Origin: Schistocerca nitens
Lineage: Eukaryota > Arthropoda > Insecta > Orthoptera > Acrididae
Direction of reading: 5' to 3'
Assembly (NCBI RefSeq): GCF_023898315.1
Contig: NC_064616.1
Span: 530,615,102-530,679,101 of the forward strand
DNA length: 64,000 nucleotides
Shown: positions 31,988 through 43,609 of the stretch, piece after piece
Position numbering within the stretch: the first letter of the stretch is position 1
Layout: each line of letters starts with the position of its first letter
Notes under the pieces: model-generated
The model's database searches: none
Told to the model about the DNA's origin: nothing
Seen by the model: the letters and a program-made list of their open reading frames with translations, nothing else
Program-made: the position numbers and the translations under genes

Positions 31988-34546
31988 CCCAACCATGCCA
32001 ACTAGCTCTGCAGATGACGAATAAATTGAAGAAACGTATGATGAGATAAAAGAAATTATTCACATAGTGAAGGGAGACGAAAATTTAATAGTCATGGGTG
32101 ACTGGAAATCGGTAGTAGGAAAAGGAGGTGAAGGAAACGTAGTAGGTGAATATGGACTGGGGGGAAGAAATGAAAGAGGAAGCCGCCTGGTAGAATTTTG
32201 CACAGAGCATAACTTAATCATAGCTAACACTTGGTTCAAGAATCGTAAAAGAAGATTGTATACATGGAAGAAGCCTGGAGATACTGACAGGTTTCAGATA
32301 GATTATATAATGGTAAGACAGAGATTTAGGAACCAGGTTTTAAATTGTAAGACATTTCCAGGGGCATATGTGGACTCTGACCACAATCTATTGGTTATGA
32401 ACTGTAAATTAAAACTGAAGAAACTGCAAAAGGGTGGGAATTTAAGGAGATGGGACCTGGATAAACTGACTAAACCAGAGGTTGTACAGAGTTTCAGGGA
32501 GAGCATAAGGGGACAATTGACAAGAATGTGGGAAAGAAATACAGTAGAAGAAGAATGGGTAGGTTTGAGGGATGAAGGAGTGAAGGCAGCAGAGGATCAA
32601 ATAGGTAAAAAGACGAGGGCTAGTAGAAATCCTTAGGTGACAGAAGAATTATTGAATTTAATTGATGAAAGAAGAAAATATAAAACTGCAGTAGATGAAG
32701 CAGGCAAAAAGGAATACAGACGTCTCAAAAATGAGATCGAAAAGAAGTGCAAAATGGCTAAGCAGGGATGGCTAGAGGACAAATGTAAGGACGTAGAGGC
32801 TTATCTCACTAGGGGTAAGATAGATACTGCCTACAGGAAAATTAAAGAGACCTTTGGAGAAAAGAGAACCACTTGCATGAATATCAAGAGCTCAGATGGA
32901 AACCCAGTTCTAAGCAAAGAAGGGAAAGCAGAATTGTGGAGGGAGTATATAGAGGGTCTATACAAGGGCGATGTACTTCAGAGCAATATTATGGAACTGG
33001 AAGAGGATGTAGATGACGATGAATTGGGAGATAGGATACTGCGTGAAGAGTTTGACAGAGCACTGAAAGAGCTAAGTTGAAACAAGGCCCCGGGAGTAGA
33101 CAACATTCCATTAGAATTACTGGCAGCCTTGGGAGAGCCAGTCCTGACAAAACTCTACCATCTGGTGAGCAAAATGTATGAGTCAGGCGAAATACCCTCA
33201 GACTTCAAGAAGAATATAATAATTCCAATCCCAAAGAAAGCAGGTGTTGACAGATGCGAAAATTACCGAACTATCAGTTTAATAAGTCACGGCTGCAAAA
33301 TACTAACGCGAATTCTTTACAGACGAATGGAAAAACTTGTAGAATCCGACCTCGGGGAAGATCAGTTTGGATTCCGTAGAAATATTGGAACACGTGAGGC
33401 AATACTGACCTTACGACTTATCTTAGAAGCTAGATTAAGAAAAGGCAAACCTACGTTTATAGCATTTGTAGACTTAGAGAAAGCTTTTGACAATGTTGGC
33501 TGTAATACTCTCTTTCAATTTCTGAAGGTGGCAGGGGTAAAATACAGGGAGCGAAAGACTATTTACAATTTGTACAGAAACCAGATGGCAGTTATAAGAG
33601 TCGAGGGGCACGAAAGAGAAGCAGTGGTTCGGAAGGGAGTGAGACAGGGTTGTAGCCTCTCCCCAATGTTATTCAATCTGTATATGGAGCAAGCAGTAAA
33701 GGAAACAGAAGAAAAATTCGGAGTAGGTATTAAAATCCACGGAGAAGAAATAAAAACTTTGAGGTTCGCCGATGACATTATAATTCTGTCAGAGACAGCA
33801 AAGGACTTGGAAGAGCAGTTGACGGGATGGACAGTGTCATGAAAGGAGGGTATAAGATGAACATCAACAAAAGCAAAACGAGGATAATGGAATGTAGTCG
33901 AATTAAATCGGGTGATGCTGAGGGAATTAGATTAGGAAATGAGACACTTAAAGTAGTAAAGGAGTTTTGCTATTTGGGGAGCAAAATAACTGATGATGGT
34001 CGTAGTAGAGAGGATATAAAATGCCGACTGGCAATGGAAAGGAAAGCTTTTCTGAAGAAGAGAAATTTGTTAACATCGAGTATAGATTTAAGTGTCAGGA
34101 ATTCGTTTCTGAAAGTATTTGTATGGAGTGTAGCCATGTATGGAAGTGAAACATGGACGGTAAATAATTTGGACAAGAAGAGAACAGAAGCTTTCTAAAT
34201 GTGGTGCTACAGAAGAATGCTGAAGATTAAATGGGTTGGTCACATAACTAATGAGGAGGTATTGAATGGAATTGGGGAGAAGAGGAGTTTGTGGCACAAC
34301 TTGACTAGAAGAAGGGATCGGTTGGTAGGAAATGTTCTGAGGCATCAGGGGATCAGCAATTTAGTATTGGAGGGCAGCGTGGAGGGCAAAAATCGTAGAG
34401 GGAGACCTAGAGATGAATACACTAAGCAGATTCAGAAGGATGTAGGCTGCATTACGTACTGGGAGATGAAGCATCTTGCACAGGATAGAGTAGCATGGAG
34501 AGCTGCATCAAACCATTCTCAGGACTGAAGACCACAACAACAACAA
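31988..34546 (+). mobile_element. RTE-like LINE, 5'-truncated, almost open
   Basis: It starts within the endonuclease at about MPTSSADDE and ends in a (caa)-type tail after WRAASNHSQD and ggactgaagaccacaac, a typical RTE-type end. It is inserted into the I/R1-type LINE: the minus-strand polypeptide to its right (34860-34560) resumes on its left at about 31985. I could not define a TSD. Confidence 0.85.
32019..34528 (+). pseudogene. RTE-like endonuclease-reverse transcriptase
   Basis: The APE-type endonuclease part has ENLIVMGDWKSVVGKGGEG, RFQIDYIMV and YVDSDHNLLV. The RT has KAPGVDNIPLELL, NYRTISLISHGCKILTRIL, AFVDLEKAFDNV, RQGCSLSPMLFNLYME and RFADDIIIL (33763-33789, catalytic Asp pair intact). 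The C-terminus has FCYLGSKITDDGRS, YGSETWTVNNLDKK and NRRGRPRDEY. Breaks: in-frame stops at about 32634, 33078 and 34196, one stop near 32025, and one frameshift at about 33830. Few lesions over 2.5 kb suggest a fairly recent insertion. Confidence 0.85.
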
Positions 34547-36635
34547 CCTATGTCTACCTCACTCAGTATTTTAGTGTGTGATCCTGGATACCCCAGTGAG
34601 TTCTAGTTTTGGCCAGTCTTTCAGCTGTGTGCTCCAGCTGCTGCCTCCATGTTTATCCACAGGAGTAGTGAGGGCATGTCCAGCACTGTTCCCATCCCAG
34701 CAGTGGGTGTGCTGCTAATTCCAACTGTAATGGCTAAGCAGGCCAATCTCTGCGCCTTAGCAAGCTCCTTAGCAGCTACCTGCTGTTCAACCTTTTTCCA
34801 CCACACTGTAGCCCCATAAGTGATCATAGATCTTACTACCATGGTGTATATCCAGTACATACTCTTGAGCTGCCCCAGTTTTTACCACAAGCTCTCCTGG
34901 TACTCATTAGAGTACCTTTCTCCTTTCAACAGGTGCCCTTTACGTGAGGGGTCCACGATAGTTTCTCATCCAGGGTTGCCCCTAGATATTTCACTATCCC
35001 CTTCACTGGTAGAGTTTCATAGAGAAGCTTGGGATTCCAATATGTGTGCTGGATCTGCTTCCTCATAAATGGTATTACAACGGTCTTCTTAGGATTGAAC
35101 TGTAAATCCTGTTTTCTGCACCAGTTTTGCACAATGTTCAACGCTCCTTGTGCCATAGCTCTGACTGTACTTGAAAATTTGCCAAGTATTACTATGACAA
35201 GATAGTCTGCATATCCCTGACAAAAGTACTGTCTAGAGTGTAATTCTACAATGAGTTCATTCACCACAAGATTCCACAGTAGAGGCGACAGAACCCCTCC
35301 TTGTGGACAGGCTTTGGTGGTGTTGATTACCATTTTTCCTTGCAACATGGTGGCTTCTACCTTACTGCCACTAAGCATGGCTCTAATCCACCTGCAAATG
35401 GTGGTCTCCAAGCCATGCAACTCTGCTGCCTTAACCATGGATTCGAAGGTCATGTTGCTAAAAGCCCCTTCAATGTTCAAGAAGATGCAGAGGGCTATTT
35501 GCTGAAAGTGTAGTGCTTTCTCCACCTTCCCAACAAGTTGGTGATGTGCAGTTTCACACGATTTTACTGGTTGGTATGCATGTTGGTTTATGTGTAGAGA
35601 AACCCTAGTTAATCTGCTCTCCCTAACATTCATGTTGACCAGTTTTCCTAATGTTTTAAAAAGAAAGGAGGACAGACTGATTGGTCTGATGTCCTTGGCC
35701 CTGGTATGATCAACTGTCCCTGGCTATGGAATGAAGACAACCTTCACTGTCTTCCAGACGTTAGGAATGACTCCTGCTGGTAGGCTAACCCTAAATAACC
35801 TGCATAAGAATCTTGTTAAGTTCACTCCTGCTTGTTGCAGGAGCGCTGGAAAAATTCCATCTGGGCCAGGTGACTTGAACGGTTGGAATATTCCCATCGC
35901 CCTTTGAATTTTACTATGGTCAAGACATTCTCTAGCAGATTCCAAGTTCTCCCTTCGAATACCTGAAAACCGATATCTCACAGGGATCTCGTCCTGATCC
36001 ATGTTGTCTGTCAGAGTACACTGAGGAAAATGAGTCTTGAGGAGTAGTTCCAGCGTTTCATGTGCTGTCCTTGTATATTTCCCATCCTCTTTCCTTAAAG
36101 TTCCTGCTGGATCAGTTGGTATCCTAGTGAGGATTTTGTGAAATCTGCCCTGAACAACCATACTCTCTACCTCCTCACAGAATGCCTTCCAGGACGCCTT
36201 CTTTGCATGCTTAATTGCAAGACTGTATTTGACAAGGGCCTCCCAATATTCTGCCCACTGCCTATTCCTTCTCACGAGGTAAAACAGTCTTCATACCTGT
36301 TTCCTCTGTGATTCGAGGTTGTTGTTACACCAAGATAATTTCCTATTCGTGCACTTCGTGATGATTGAGTAGTTGTCATGGTATGAGGGCATGATGGCAT
36401 AGGTCACTGCCTCTGCTGCCTCCTCAACCTCTACTGGATTCCTTATCGAAGTACTGACTTCCGATATGCTTAAATCGAGGTCCCTTCTATACGCCTCCCA
36501 GTCCATTTTCCTGGGATTCCTATGGGACATGGTTTGTCTAATGGCCATTTCAACCCTGAACTTAATATACATGTGGTCTGATAAGGATGGCTCTAAAGCC
36601 ACATGCCATTGGTTTTTTACATAACTACTCATCAA
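34547..36635 (-). pseudogene. I/R1-type LINE reverse transcriptase region
   Basis: Minus frames: 36635-36291 (SLSDHMYIKFRVEMA, end of endonuclease), 36275-35724 (linker, FKSPGPDGIFPALLQ, VIPNVWKTVKVVFIP), 35633-34926 (INQHAYQPVKSCETAHHQL, CIFLNIEGAFSNM, CPQGGVLSPLLWNLVVNEL, QGYADYLVIVI, KYLGATLDEKLSWTPHV), 34860-34621 (YGATVWW, AQRLACLAITV). The catalytic YADD reads YADY, so the second Asp is lost and this copy could not polymerise. Gaps between frames contain stops (for example around 35715). Confidence 0.85.
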
Positions 36636-37175
36636 AGTGGAACTGAAGTTTGTGTCAATTTCCTCTTCCCTTCTTATATTCCTAAATGTAGGTTCCTTGC
36701 CCCTATTGAGGATCTGTAAGTTATTAGCTAGAAGAAATTCTAGAAGGTACTAACCTCTACTGTTGGTGTCGGTGCTGCCCCGCACTAAGTTGTGGGCATT
36801 AGCATCACATACAACCAATAGTTGGTCGCCCTGTTGTGCACAGGCCTCTGTCAGTCTCCTCACCTCCTGAGAAGGAGGAGCACTGTCCTCGTAAGGAAGG
36901 TATGCCAAGGCCATTAAAAACTCCCTCGTGATACTTGCCTCACGTTGCCACATCCTAACGGTCACTAAGTCCCTATAACAAAAGTCCGCCCTCAGCATGA
37001 ATGGGATTCCATTTTTTACATAAATGCACGTTCTGGAGTTTCTTATATTTCTAGCATAAACCAGCTTACCTCCAGTGCCACCAAGGCCCGGTACACCCCC
37101 TTTATATAAATAGGGTTCCTGAATAAGGGCCACGTCCACTTCTTGTCTTCTCAGAAGACGACTCAGGGCAGCAGT
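36636..37175 (-). pseudogene. I/R1-type LINE endonuclease N-terminal part
   Basis: The 37139-36750 frame reads DVALIQEPYLYKGGVPGLGG, RTCIYVKNGIPFML, DLVTVRMW, LMALAYLPYEDSAPP and LLVVCDANAHN. The order E in QEP, then D-NAH, is that of APE-like endonucleases of LINEs. This domain nicks the target so reverse transcription can start from the free end. A stop after TNSRG breaks the frame before the part resumed at 36635. Confidence 0.8.
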
Positions 37176-37181
37176 GGCACT

Positions 37182-38160
37182 TTACTGTGTCGCAGATTTA
37201 TCTGTAGCATATTCAGTCTCCATCTTGCCGCCGTTGTCGCTTCTGATGTCTTTGATTACCCTGATGGCAACCTGTGAGACGCCAAGAATAGTCTCAGGTC
37301 CTGTTCCCGCATTGCCTTCAGGGACTTCTCTCCAACTTCCACCATAAGGGTTTGGCCGTTTGGTGCAACCTTCCAGTTGACTACCTTCCAATCCTCTATC
37401 GAGACTTTCGGGTTTTGAGATCCTATTTTCTCAATCAGAGTCTCTGGAGAGGTATCCTTAAGGAGTTTTGGCACCCAGATTAATATCTTTGCGGTCTTGA
37501 AGAGCTCAGCCACTGTCTTTACCAGCAGCTTTGAATCCTCTGACAGTGATATTAGGGGCACCTTTTCCTTAAGCCAGTCTACTGTAAACACCCCCTCACA
37601 GACAAAGGTAAGAGTACCGTGATCCAGATAGACTCTCCTGAATTTGGATTCTGGATGAACGTCCCCCCCCCCACCCCCCACCCCCAGCCACCCCCCAATT
37701 TTCTCAGAGAGAGCCATCTGCACGAGCTGCTCCTGCTTCAAGGTGATCTTGACCAGTGGATAGCTTTGCTGGATAACCGTCAAGCTAAAATCAGAGACTG
37801 CAGTACTATAGGTGTGTTTCCCTATTTCTTGCCTTGACTTTTTCTTGATACGCTTATCCTGAAAAGTGGGAGTCTTAGATTCCTCCTCTTACTGCCTGCC
37901 TGAATGTAGAAGGGGTTTGTAACCCCCTTCACCCTGGGACAGTCTTTTGTTGGAGATATTGGGCTCCAGCCCTTTTAGTTCCCTCTGTGTTTGTTTAGGA
38001 AGCCAGTCTTTTCCTTGCTTTAGCTTTTGTTTTCTAAAATGTTTCCTCCTCTGAGCCCTAGACAAGTCTTTGATCTTAATCTGGTCCAACTTCTTAGTAA
38101 CCAATCCCACTTCTTGAACAGTTCTGTCCCCCTGTTCAGCTGAGGGGATGTTTTCCATCG
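37182..38160 (-). pseudogene. I/R1-type LINE ORF1 (gag-like) remnant
   Basis: 38158-37889 codes MENIPSAEQGD followed by a Lys/Arg/Gln-rich stretch (LSRAQRRKHFRKQKLKQGKD). 37783-37256 codes a mixed region (EQLVQMALSEKIGGWLG, TLTFVCEGVFTVDWLKEKVP, WKVAPNGQTLMVEVGEKSLK) like the nucleic-acid-binding middle of I/R1-type ORF1 proteins. A C-rich tract at 37662-37696 reads as a Gly run and is probably an expansion. No CCHC knuckles are readable. Confidence 0.6.
37662..37696 (+). repeat. Poly-C-rich tract
   Basis: Runs of C broken by single A/G bases. On the minus strand it codes a Gly run inside the LINE ORF1 remnant, so it is probably a later expansion. Confidence 0.8.
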
Positions 38161-38219
38161 GTTCCAGCCCAATGTTTGGGTGTTTGAGTTCTCAACTTGC
38201 CCCTCAGTACTGTTATTTT

Positions 38220-38392
38220 TCCCGGGTTCCCGGGTTCGATTCCTGGCGGGGTCAGGGATTTTCTCTGCCTCGTGATGGCTGGGTGTTGTGTGCTGTCCTT
38301 AGGTTAGTTAGGTTTGAGTAGTTCTAAGTTCTAGGGGACTAATGACCATAGATGTTAAGTCCCATAGTGCTCAGAGCCATTTGAACCATTTT
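38220..38392 (+). mobile_element. tRNA-derived SINE, family A head 2, 5'-truncated
   Basis: It starts inside the head at CCCGGGTTCCCGGGTTCG, keeps the B box and the body, and ends agccatttgaaccattt. The TSD tactgttatttt (12 bp) is at 38208-38219 and 38393-38404, so the truncation happened at insertion. Confidence 0.92.
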
Positions 38393-38404
38393 TACTGTTA
38401 TTTT

Positions 38405-38789
38405 CTTTCATGTCTATTTTGGTCCCACGAGAGTTGGGGATCTAATTGGTCCACACCACGGAAACCACATGCAGTGCAAGGCTAATTTCTCAGGGAGGTT
38501 GCCTGTCATCCCTGAGACTCAATTCACAACACATCTTCCCATGTACCACGCAGCCCTGGGCACAGATTGCATCACACTTTGGTTCGGGTATTGAGAAGTT
38601 GGGAAAGGACAAGGATGGATTGTGGGATGACAGGTCGTTGTGGGACACACTTAGTCTGGTCCATCAGCTAAGACCTTACTGACTGTAGGTTCCCACAGCC
38701 AGCCCAACCCTCAGCTTCATGTGAACACACAAGCCTCTCCACCCATATGGACAGTGCTACTTTAAGGTGGTGTCCCCCAGAGAAGTGCC
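38405..38789. other. Unassigned, possibly LINE 5' leader
   Basis: No coding motif. From its position between the I/R1-type ORF1 and the resumption of the Jockey-like LINE, it may be the 5' leader of the former. Confidence 0.3.
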
Positions 38790-40548
38790 ATGGGAATAGT
38801 CACAGACTACTTTTAGATGGAGACTGGGATGGTATGCATGGAGATGTGGTAGTGTATAGGATGTGGTGAGGAGGACAGGTAGAAGGTCACTTGCAATTGG
38901 GTGGAGGACTTATACAGTGAGGTGTCCAAGGTGGTTGTGAGATGCTAAGATGACATCTAGAGTGGTGCTGCTGTAAGGACCAGTGTGCTGTGGGATGGAG
39001 ACAATGTCACCTTAAAGCGATTCTGCCACCACAGCTTTCTGCAGTGGATCTATTATGGATGTTGAAGTCAGTGGTAATAATAGTGGAAAGGTTATGGACG
39101 ATGTGGGTGAGGAAATCATAGTGGAGGGGATTATTAGGTCGGATGTAGATGGTAACACAGGTAACAGTCAGGATTTTGAAGAAGAGTCTAAGGATAAGGT
39201 GTTCAGTGGTGTTTAGTAAGGGCTGTGCCCCAATGGCGATGTTCCCGTGATTGCCAACCGCTACTACACCTCTGGCCAGGGGGTGGTGTGATGTGGCTGG
39301 AGGAACATTTCATTGAGAATGAAAGTATCGATGTTGTGCTTGGAGAGGGTATGCACAAAAAGGGGCATGTTGGTGGGCAGGGAGCAGGTGTTGCTATATA
39401 GGATACTGCAGTGCTGTCATGCCATGTAGCAAGGCAATGCAAGGAAGTGGGGTGCAGGGGTTAGAGATGGAGTGGTTTGTATAAGTGTGTCGAGATGGGT
39501 GAAGACAAAGTAGATGTGGTTTCAGATGTTGGGTGTTGAGGTGTAAAACTGATCAGGCAACAAGACAGATTTGCTGAAGGGTGCATGGGCACTGGAAGGA
39601 GTGGATACTTCGGAGTACGACGGTAAGGAAATTGATGATGTCTTGAGCAGTCAGAGGTGGGCACAGGGAGTTGTTGGGATGAATGGGATGGACAATGGGA
39701 TGGAAAGGCACAGTAACTTCAGGTTTGGTGGGTGGGAGTTTGGCCTTTCATTTGGTAGAGTAAGTAGAATGAGTGTCATTGCAGGTTTTCCAGGGGGGAG
39801 GAGGGGGGAAACCCAGGTTGGGACATTGCATAATGGGATGAGATTACTTACAGTGGAGGCAGGTGGTCATTATAGAGGAGGTATTTTTGACATCTATAGG
39901 AATGGGGCAGGGGGGGGGGTGGAGGATTTGGATAGTTCGACTTTGTGATGCCACTTGTAGACGAGGGTCAATGGTGGGAGAATGCTCTGTGAATACTCAC
40001 ATGAGGAAGGTGGGACCAGAGTCATTGAAGATATTGAAGATAAGGTGAGCAGTGTGGGTTTCTGGGGAAGGATGGCAGTTGAGTTCTGGGATCACCTCCT
40101 ATGCCATGATCTTGGGGCCAAGCTTTATGATCATGGCGGTGATCAGGTTGTTTGGATGGCGGAATGGTGGTGAATGGAGAGAGATTGTCGGATCATAGGT
40201 AACACGGGGAAGTTTGAGGAGAAGGTCTGTGTGGAATTTGGGATGGGTTGATTTAATGAGGACCGATTCCTTGCAAGGGATGATTTGGCTGATAGGAATG
40301 TCAAGGACATACTTTCAGATTTCGAGGATGAGGCGAGTAGATTATGGCGGTGGCGACGGCGGCGATGAAGGCAAAGAGGAGGGCGGAGACGAATGCTGGA
40401 AGACGGAGGCGGAACAGCGATGGCGGCAGCGGCGGTGGCTGCGGCGACAGCGGAAGATGGCTGTACAGCAAGAAGAGATGGACGCAGAGCATAGGGGATT
40501 GCCCTTACCAGTCTATACGAAACCACAGTACCAACAAACAAACTAATA
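38790..40548 (-). pseudogene. Jockey-like LINE, 5' half (ORF1 and endonuclease)
   Basis: Minus translation near 39300-39010 gives RGVVAVGNHGNIAIGAQPL, VTCVTIYIRPNNPLHYDFLT and IIITTDFNIHNRS, the pattern of an APE endonuclease. Around 39900-39840 a zinc-knuckle-like CLHCK-SHPIMQCPN is readable. Upstream (40580-40143) is an Ala/Pro/Ser-rich N-terminal region. All are frameshifted. Strand and order fit the RT half at 28020-30760. Confidence 0.6.
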
Positions 40549-40550
40549 TA

Positions 40551-41744
40551 CCCAAGCGCCAAAGAAACTCGTAAAGGCATGCATATTCATATACAGAGAG
40601 ATAAAAACAGGCAGAATCCTGCGCTGCAGTCGGCAACGCATATATAACATAACAAGTGTCTGGTACAGTTGTCAGATCGGTTACTCCTGCTAAAGCGGCA
40701 GGTTTAAGTGAGTTTAAACATGGTGTTATAGACGGTGCACGAGCGATGGGACACAACATCTCCGATGTAGCGACGAAGTGGTGATTTTCCCGTACGACCA
40801 TTACACGAGTGTACCGTGAATATCAGGAATCCAGTAAAACATCAAATCTCTAACATCGCTGGGGCCGGAAAAAGATCCTGCAACAATGGGACCAAAGATG
40901 ACTGAAGAGAATCGTTCAGCGTGCTAGAAATGCAACCCTTCGGCACATTGCTGCAGATTTTAATTCTGGGCCATCAAAAAGTGTCAGCGTGAGAACCACT
41001 TTACGAAACATCATCGATATGGGCTTTCGGAGCCAAAGGCCCACTCAGGTGCTCTTGATGACTGCACAGCAGAAAGCCTTGCACCTCGCCCAGGCCCATC
41101 AGCCCCGACATTGGGCTGTTGATGACTGGAAACATGTTGCCTGGTCGGACGAGTCTCGTTTCAAACAGTATGGAGTGGATGGACGTGTACGGGTATGGAG
41201 ACAACCTCATGGATCCATGGACCTTGCGTGTCAGCAGGGGACTGTTCAAGTTGGTAATGGTTGGAGCGTGTGCAGCTGGAGTGATATGGGGCCTCTGATA
41301 TGTCTAGAAACGACTCTAACAGGTGACATGTACGTAACCATCCTCTCTGTTCACCTGCATCCATTCATCTCCATCGCGCATTCCGACGGAAGTGGGCAAT
41401 TCCAGCAGGACAATGTGACACCCCACAATTCCATAATTGCTACAGTGTCTCCAGAAACACTTTCCTGAGTTCAAACACTTCCGCTGTCCAGCAAGCTCCC
41501 CAGACATTAACATTATTGAGCATACGTGGGATGCCTTGCAACTTACTGTTCAGAAAAGATCTTCGCCCCATCGTACTCTTGCGGATTTATGGACAGCCCT
41601 GAAGGATTCATGGTGTCAGTTCCCTCCAGCACTACTTCAGACGTTAGTCGAGTCCATGCCACGTCTTGCTGCGGCACTTCTGCGTGCTCACGAGGTCCCT
41701 ACACAATATTAGGCAGGTGTGCCAGTTTCTTTGGCTCTTCAGTG
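40551..41744 (+). mobile_element. Tc1-like transposon, ~1.2 kb
   Basis: Inverted ends are cccaagcgccaaagaaactc and, inverted from the right, cactgaagagccaaagaaac, with TA at both flanks (40549-40550 and 41745-41746). A third Tc1-like family in the window. The transposase frame is broken. Confidence 0.9.
40690..41712 (+). pseudogene. Tc1-like transposase, broken
   Basis: N-terminal LSEFKHGVIDGARAMGHN with stops at about 40782 and 40851, then ATLRHIAADFNSGPSKSVSV. An open frame at 40989-41468 has VAWSDESRF (first Asp) and FQQDNVTPHNS (second Asp). After a frameshift at about 41445, 41437-41712 carries HFPEFKHFRCPASSPDINII with the Glu of IIEHTWD and the C-terminal end. Allowing for the shift, the Asp-Glu spacing is slightly over 34, as the family has EFKHFRW-P ahead of SPD. 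Confidence 0.85.
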
Positions 41745-41746
41745 TA

Positions 41747-42150
41747 GAAGAGACTGCTAGTCGTTTGGTGCCGGATGTACCGTTGGTTGTGGCTGTATTG
41801 TCACGTGTTAGATAGTGCTTGATAACGCGCCAGTTTGCTGCATTACGTCAGCTGCACCCAGTGGGTCTTACTTTACGTAAAATATTTATGCTGTGAAAAT
41901 AAACCATAGATCTAAGAGTGCAGTTATGTGTATATCATTATATAAGTGCTTTTGCTTAAATGAATTGTGCAGGTCATTAATAAAATTGCTTAACTTTCAA
42001 GAAACTTTAAATACAGGTTCGCCAATACTAAAGGTTGAGCGAACATTGAACGCTAGCTGGTGGCGCTTGTTGGCATTTCAGGGCGATGCTATTTCCATGG
42101 GAATGGCAATGTGTTGGTCATTGCTTGCCAAAGACCATGCTTTAGCATGC
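41747..42150. other. Unassigned spacer
   Basis: No motif recognised. Confidence 0.4.
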
Positions 42151-42154
42151 TGTC

Positions 42155-42395
42155 GCCTAGGCGATAAGCGCAGTGGTTAGCACACTGGACTCGCATTCGG
42201 GAGGACGACGGTTCAATCCCGCGTCCGGCCATCCGGATTTAGGTTTTGCGCGATTACCCTAAATCGCTTCAGGCAAATGCCGGGATGGTTTCTTCGAAAG
42301 GGCACGGCCGACTTCCTTCCCCATCCTTCCCTAATTCGATGAGACCGATTAGCCCGCAGTGCTGTCTCTTCCCGCAAATAACCCAACCCAACCCT
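42155..42395 (+). mobile_element. tRNA-derived SINE (family B, copy 2)
   Basis: It shares GTGGTTAGCACACTGGACTC, the B box GGTTCAATCCC, tcaggcaaatgccgggatgg and gacttccttccccatccttc with the copy at 6686. Its tail is ataacccaacccaaccc. I did not find a clean TSD; its 5' end starts at gcgataagcgcagtgg. Confidence 0.88.
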
Positions 42396-43169
42396 TGACG
42401 ATGTTGTATGGTGTCTGTTGGCGTCCAAATATGTACGCAGATTGCACTGGTCCCATGGGGACGTTATCCAGGTGGCCATTACGTTGGTTGAATTGTTGTG
42501 ATTTATAAAAGAGTGGTAGAATTAGACGACATTTCCAATAATTATAATATGTGAGTAAATCAGTGTAGCTTGAGGGCAATTTTTTTTTTCAAAACTTAGG
42601 TCTCAAATTAAGCTACACAAAACTGGCCAACAAATACACCCAATAGTTAATCACATGAACTGCCCGTCATATGCACTCAATAAGAAATTAAATAAAATTC
42701 TACAAGCATTTCACATTTATGAAAAAAAATTTAGCATCAGAAACAGTTACGACTTAACAACAAACTTTTACGACATACCTGTCCCACAAGGGAATAGACA
42801 GGCACCGTCAGATAGCCGTATACGAATTAGATAGCCCGTGTACGAATAGTCCAATAGCTGAAACCATTGACATAGTAAAAACTAATCTGCTTAATCACAA
42901 AATTATGAACTGTGAAGAAGTTCACTGAATTTCTTGAAATTGCATTAAATTTTAATAGCTTTTCTTGTAATTACAAAATTTAGACACAGACTGATGGCTT
43001 AGCAGTGGGAAATTCCCCAGTGGGCACTAACGCCGATACTTTTGTCAACCATGTAGAAAACGCATTTTTTACAGATAATCCACAAACTTTCAAGAAAATT
43101 GTATATTAAGGCGATTTGTAGATGACACACTGTTACTACACTCCTGGAAATGGAAAAAAGAACACATTG

Positions 43170-43389
43170 CCCGCATCTCGTGGTCGTGCGGTAGCGTTCT
43201 CGCTTCCCACGCCCGGGTTCCCGGGTTCGATTCCCGGCGGGGTCAGGGATTTTCTCTGCCTCGTGATGGCTGGGTGTTGTGTGCTGTCCTTAGGTTAGTT
43301 AGGTTTAGGTAGTTCTAAGTTCTAGGGGACTTATGACCACAGCAGTTGAGTCCCATAGTGCTCAGAGCCATTTGAACCATTTTTTGAAC
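43170..43389 (+). mobile_element. tRNA-derived SINE, family A head 2
   Basis: Full head (GCATCTCGTGGTCGTGCGG, GGTTCGATTCC) and body. The short duplication cacattg at 43163-43169 and 43390-43396 flanks it, possibly longer with one mismatch. It sits between the left inverted repeat and the transposase promoter region of the Tc1-like element. Confidence 0.9.
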
Positions 43390-43609
43390 CACATTGACAC
43401 CGGTGTGTCACACCCACCATACTTGCTCCGGACACTGCGAGAGGGCTGTACAAGCAATGATCACACGCACGGCACAGCGGACACACCAGGAACCGCGGTG
43501 TTGGCCGTCGAATGGCGCTAGCTGCGCAGCATTTGTGCACCGCCGCCGTCAGTGTCAGCCAGTTTGCCGTGGCATACGGAGCTCCATCGCAGTCTTTAAC
43601 ACTGGTAGC

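Noticed and set aside
31985..34550. TSD for the RTE-like LINE
   Set aside because: The sequences on the two sides do not share a direct repeat I can see; the insertion is supported by the interrupted LINE polypeptide instead.
40143..40580. Ala/Pro/Ser-rich minus frame and its Arg-rich plus-strand partner as host genes
   Set aside because: Both come from a GCC/GGC-type low-complexity stretch at the 5' end of the Jockey-like LINE.
43394..43609. Longer start for the intact transposase (412 codons)
   Set aside because: The extra N-terminal 72 codons translate the leader after the SINE and do not resemble Tc1-like transposases, which begin at the MPRQ-type Met.
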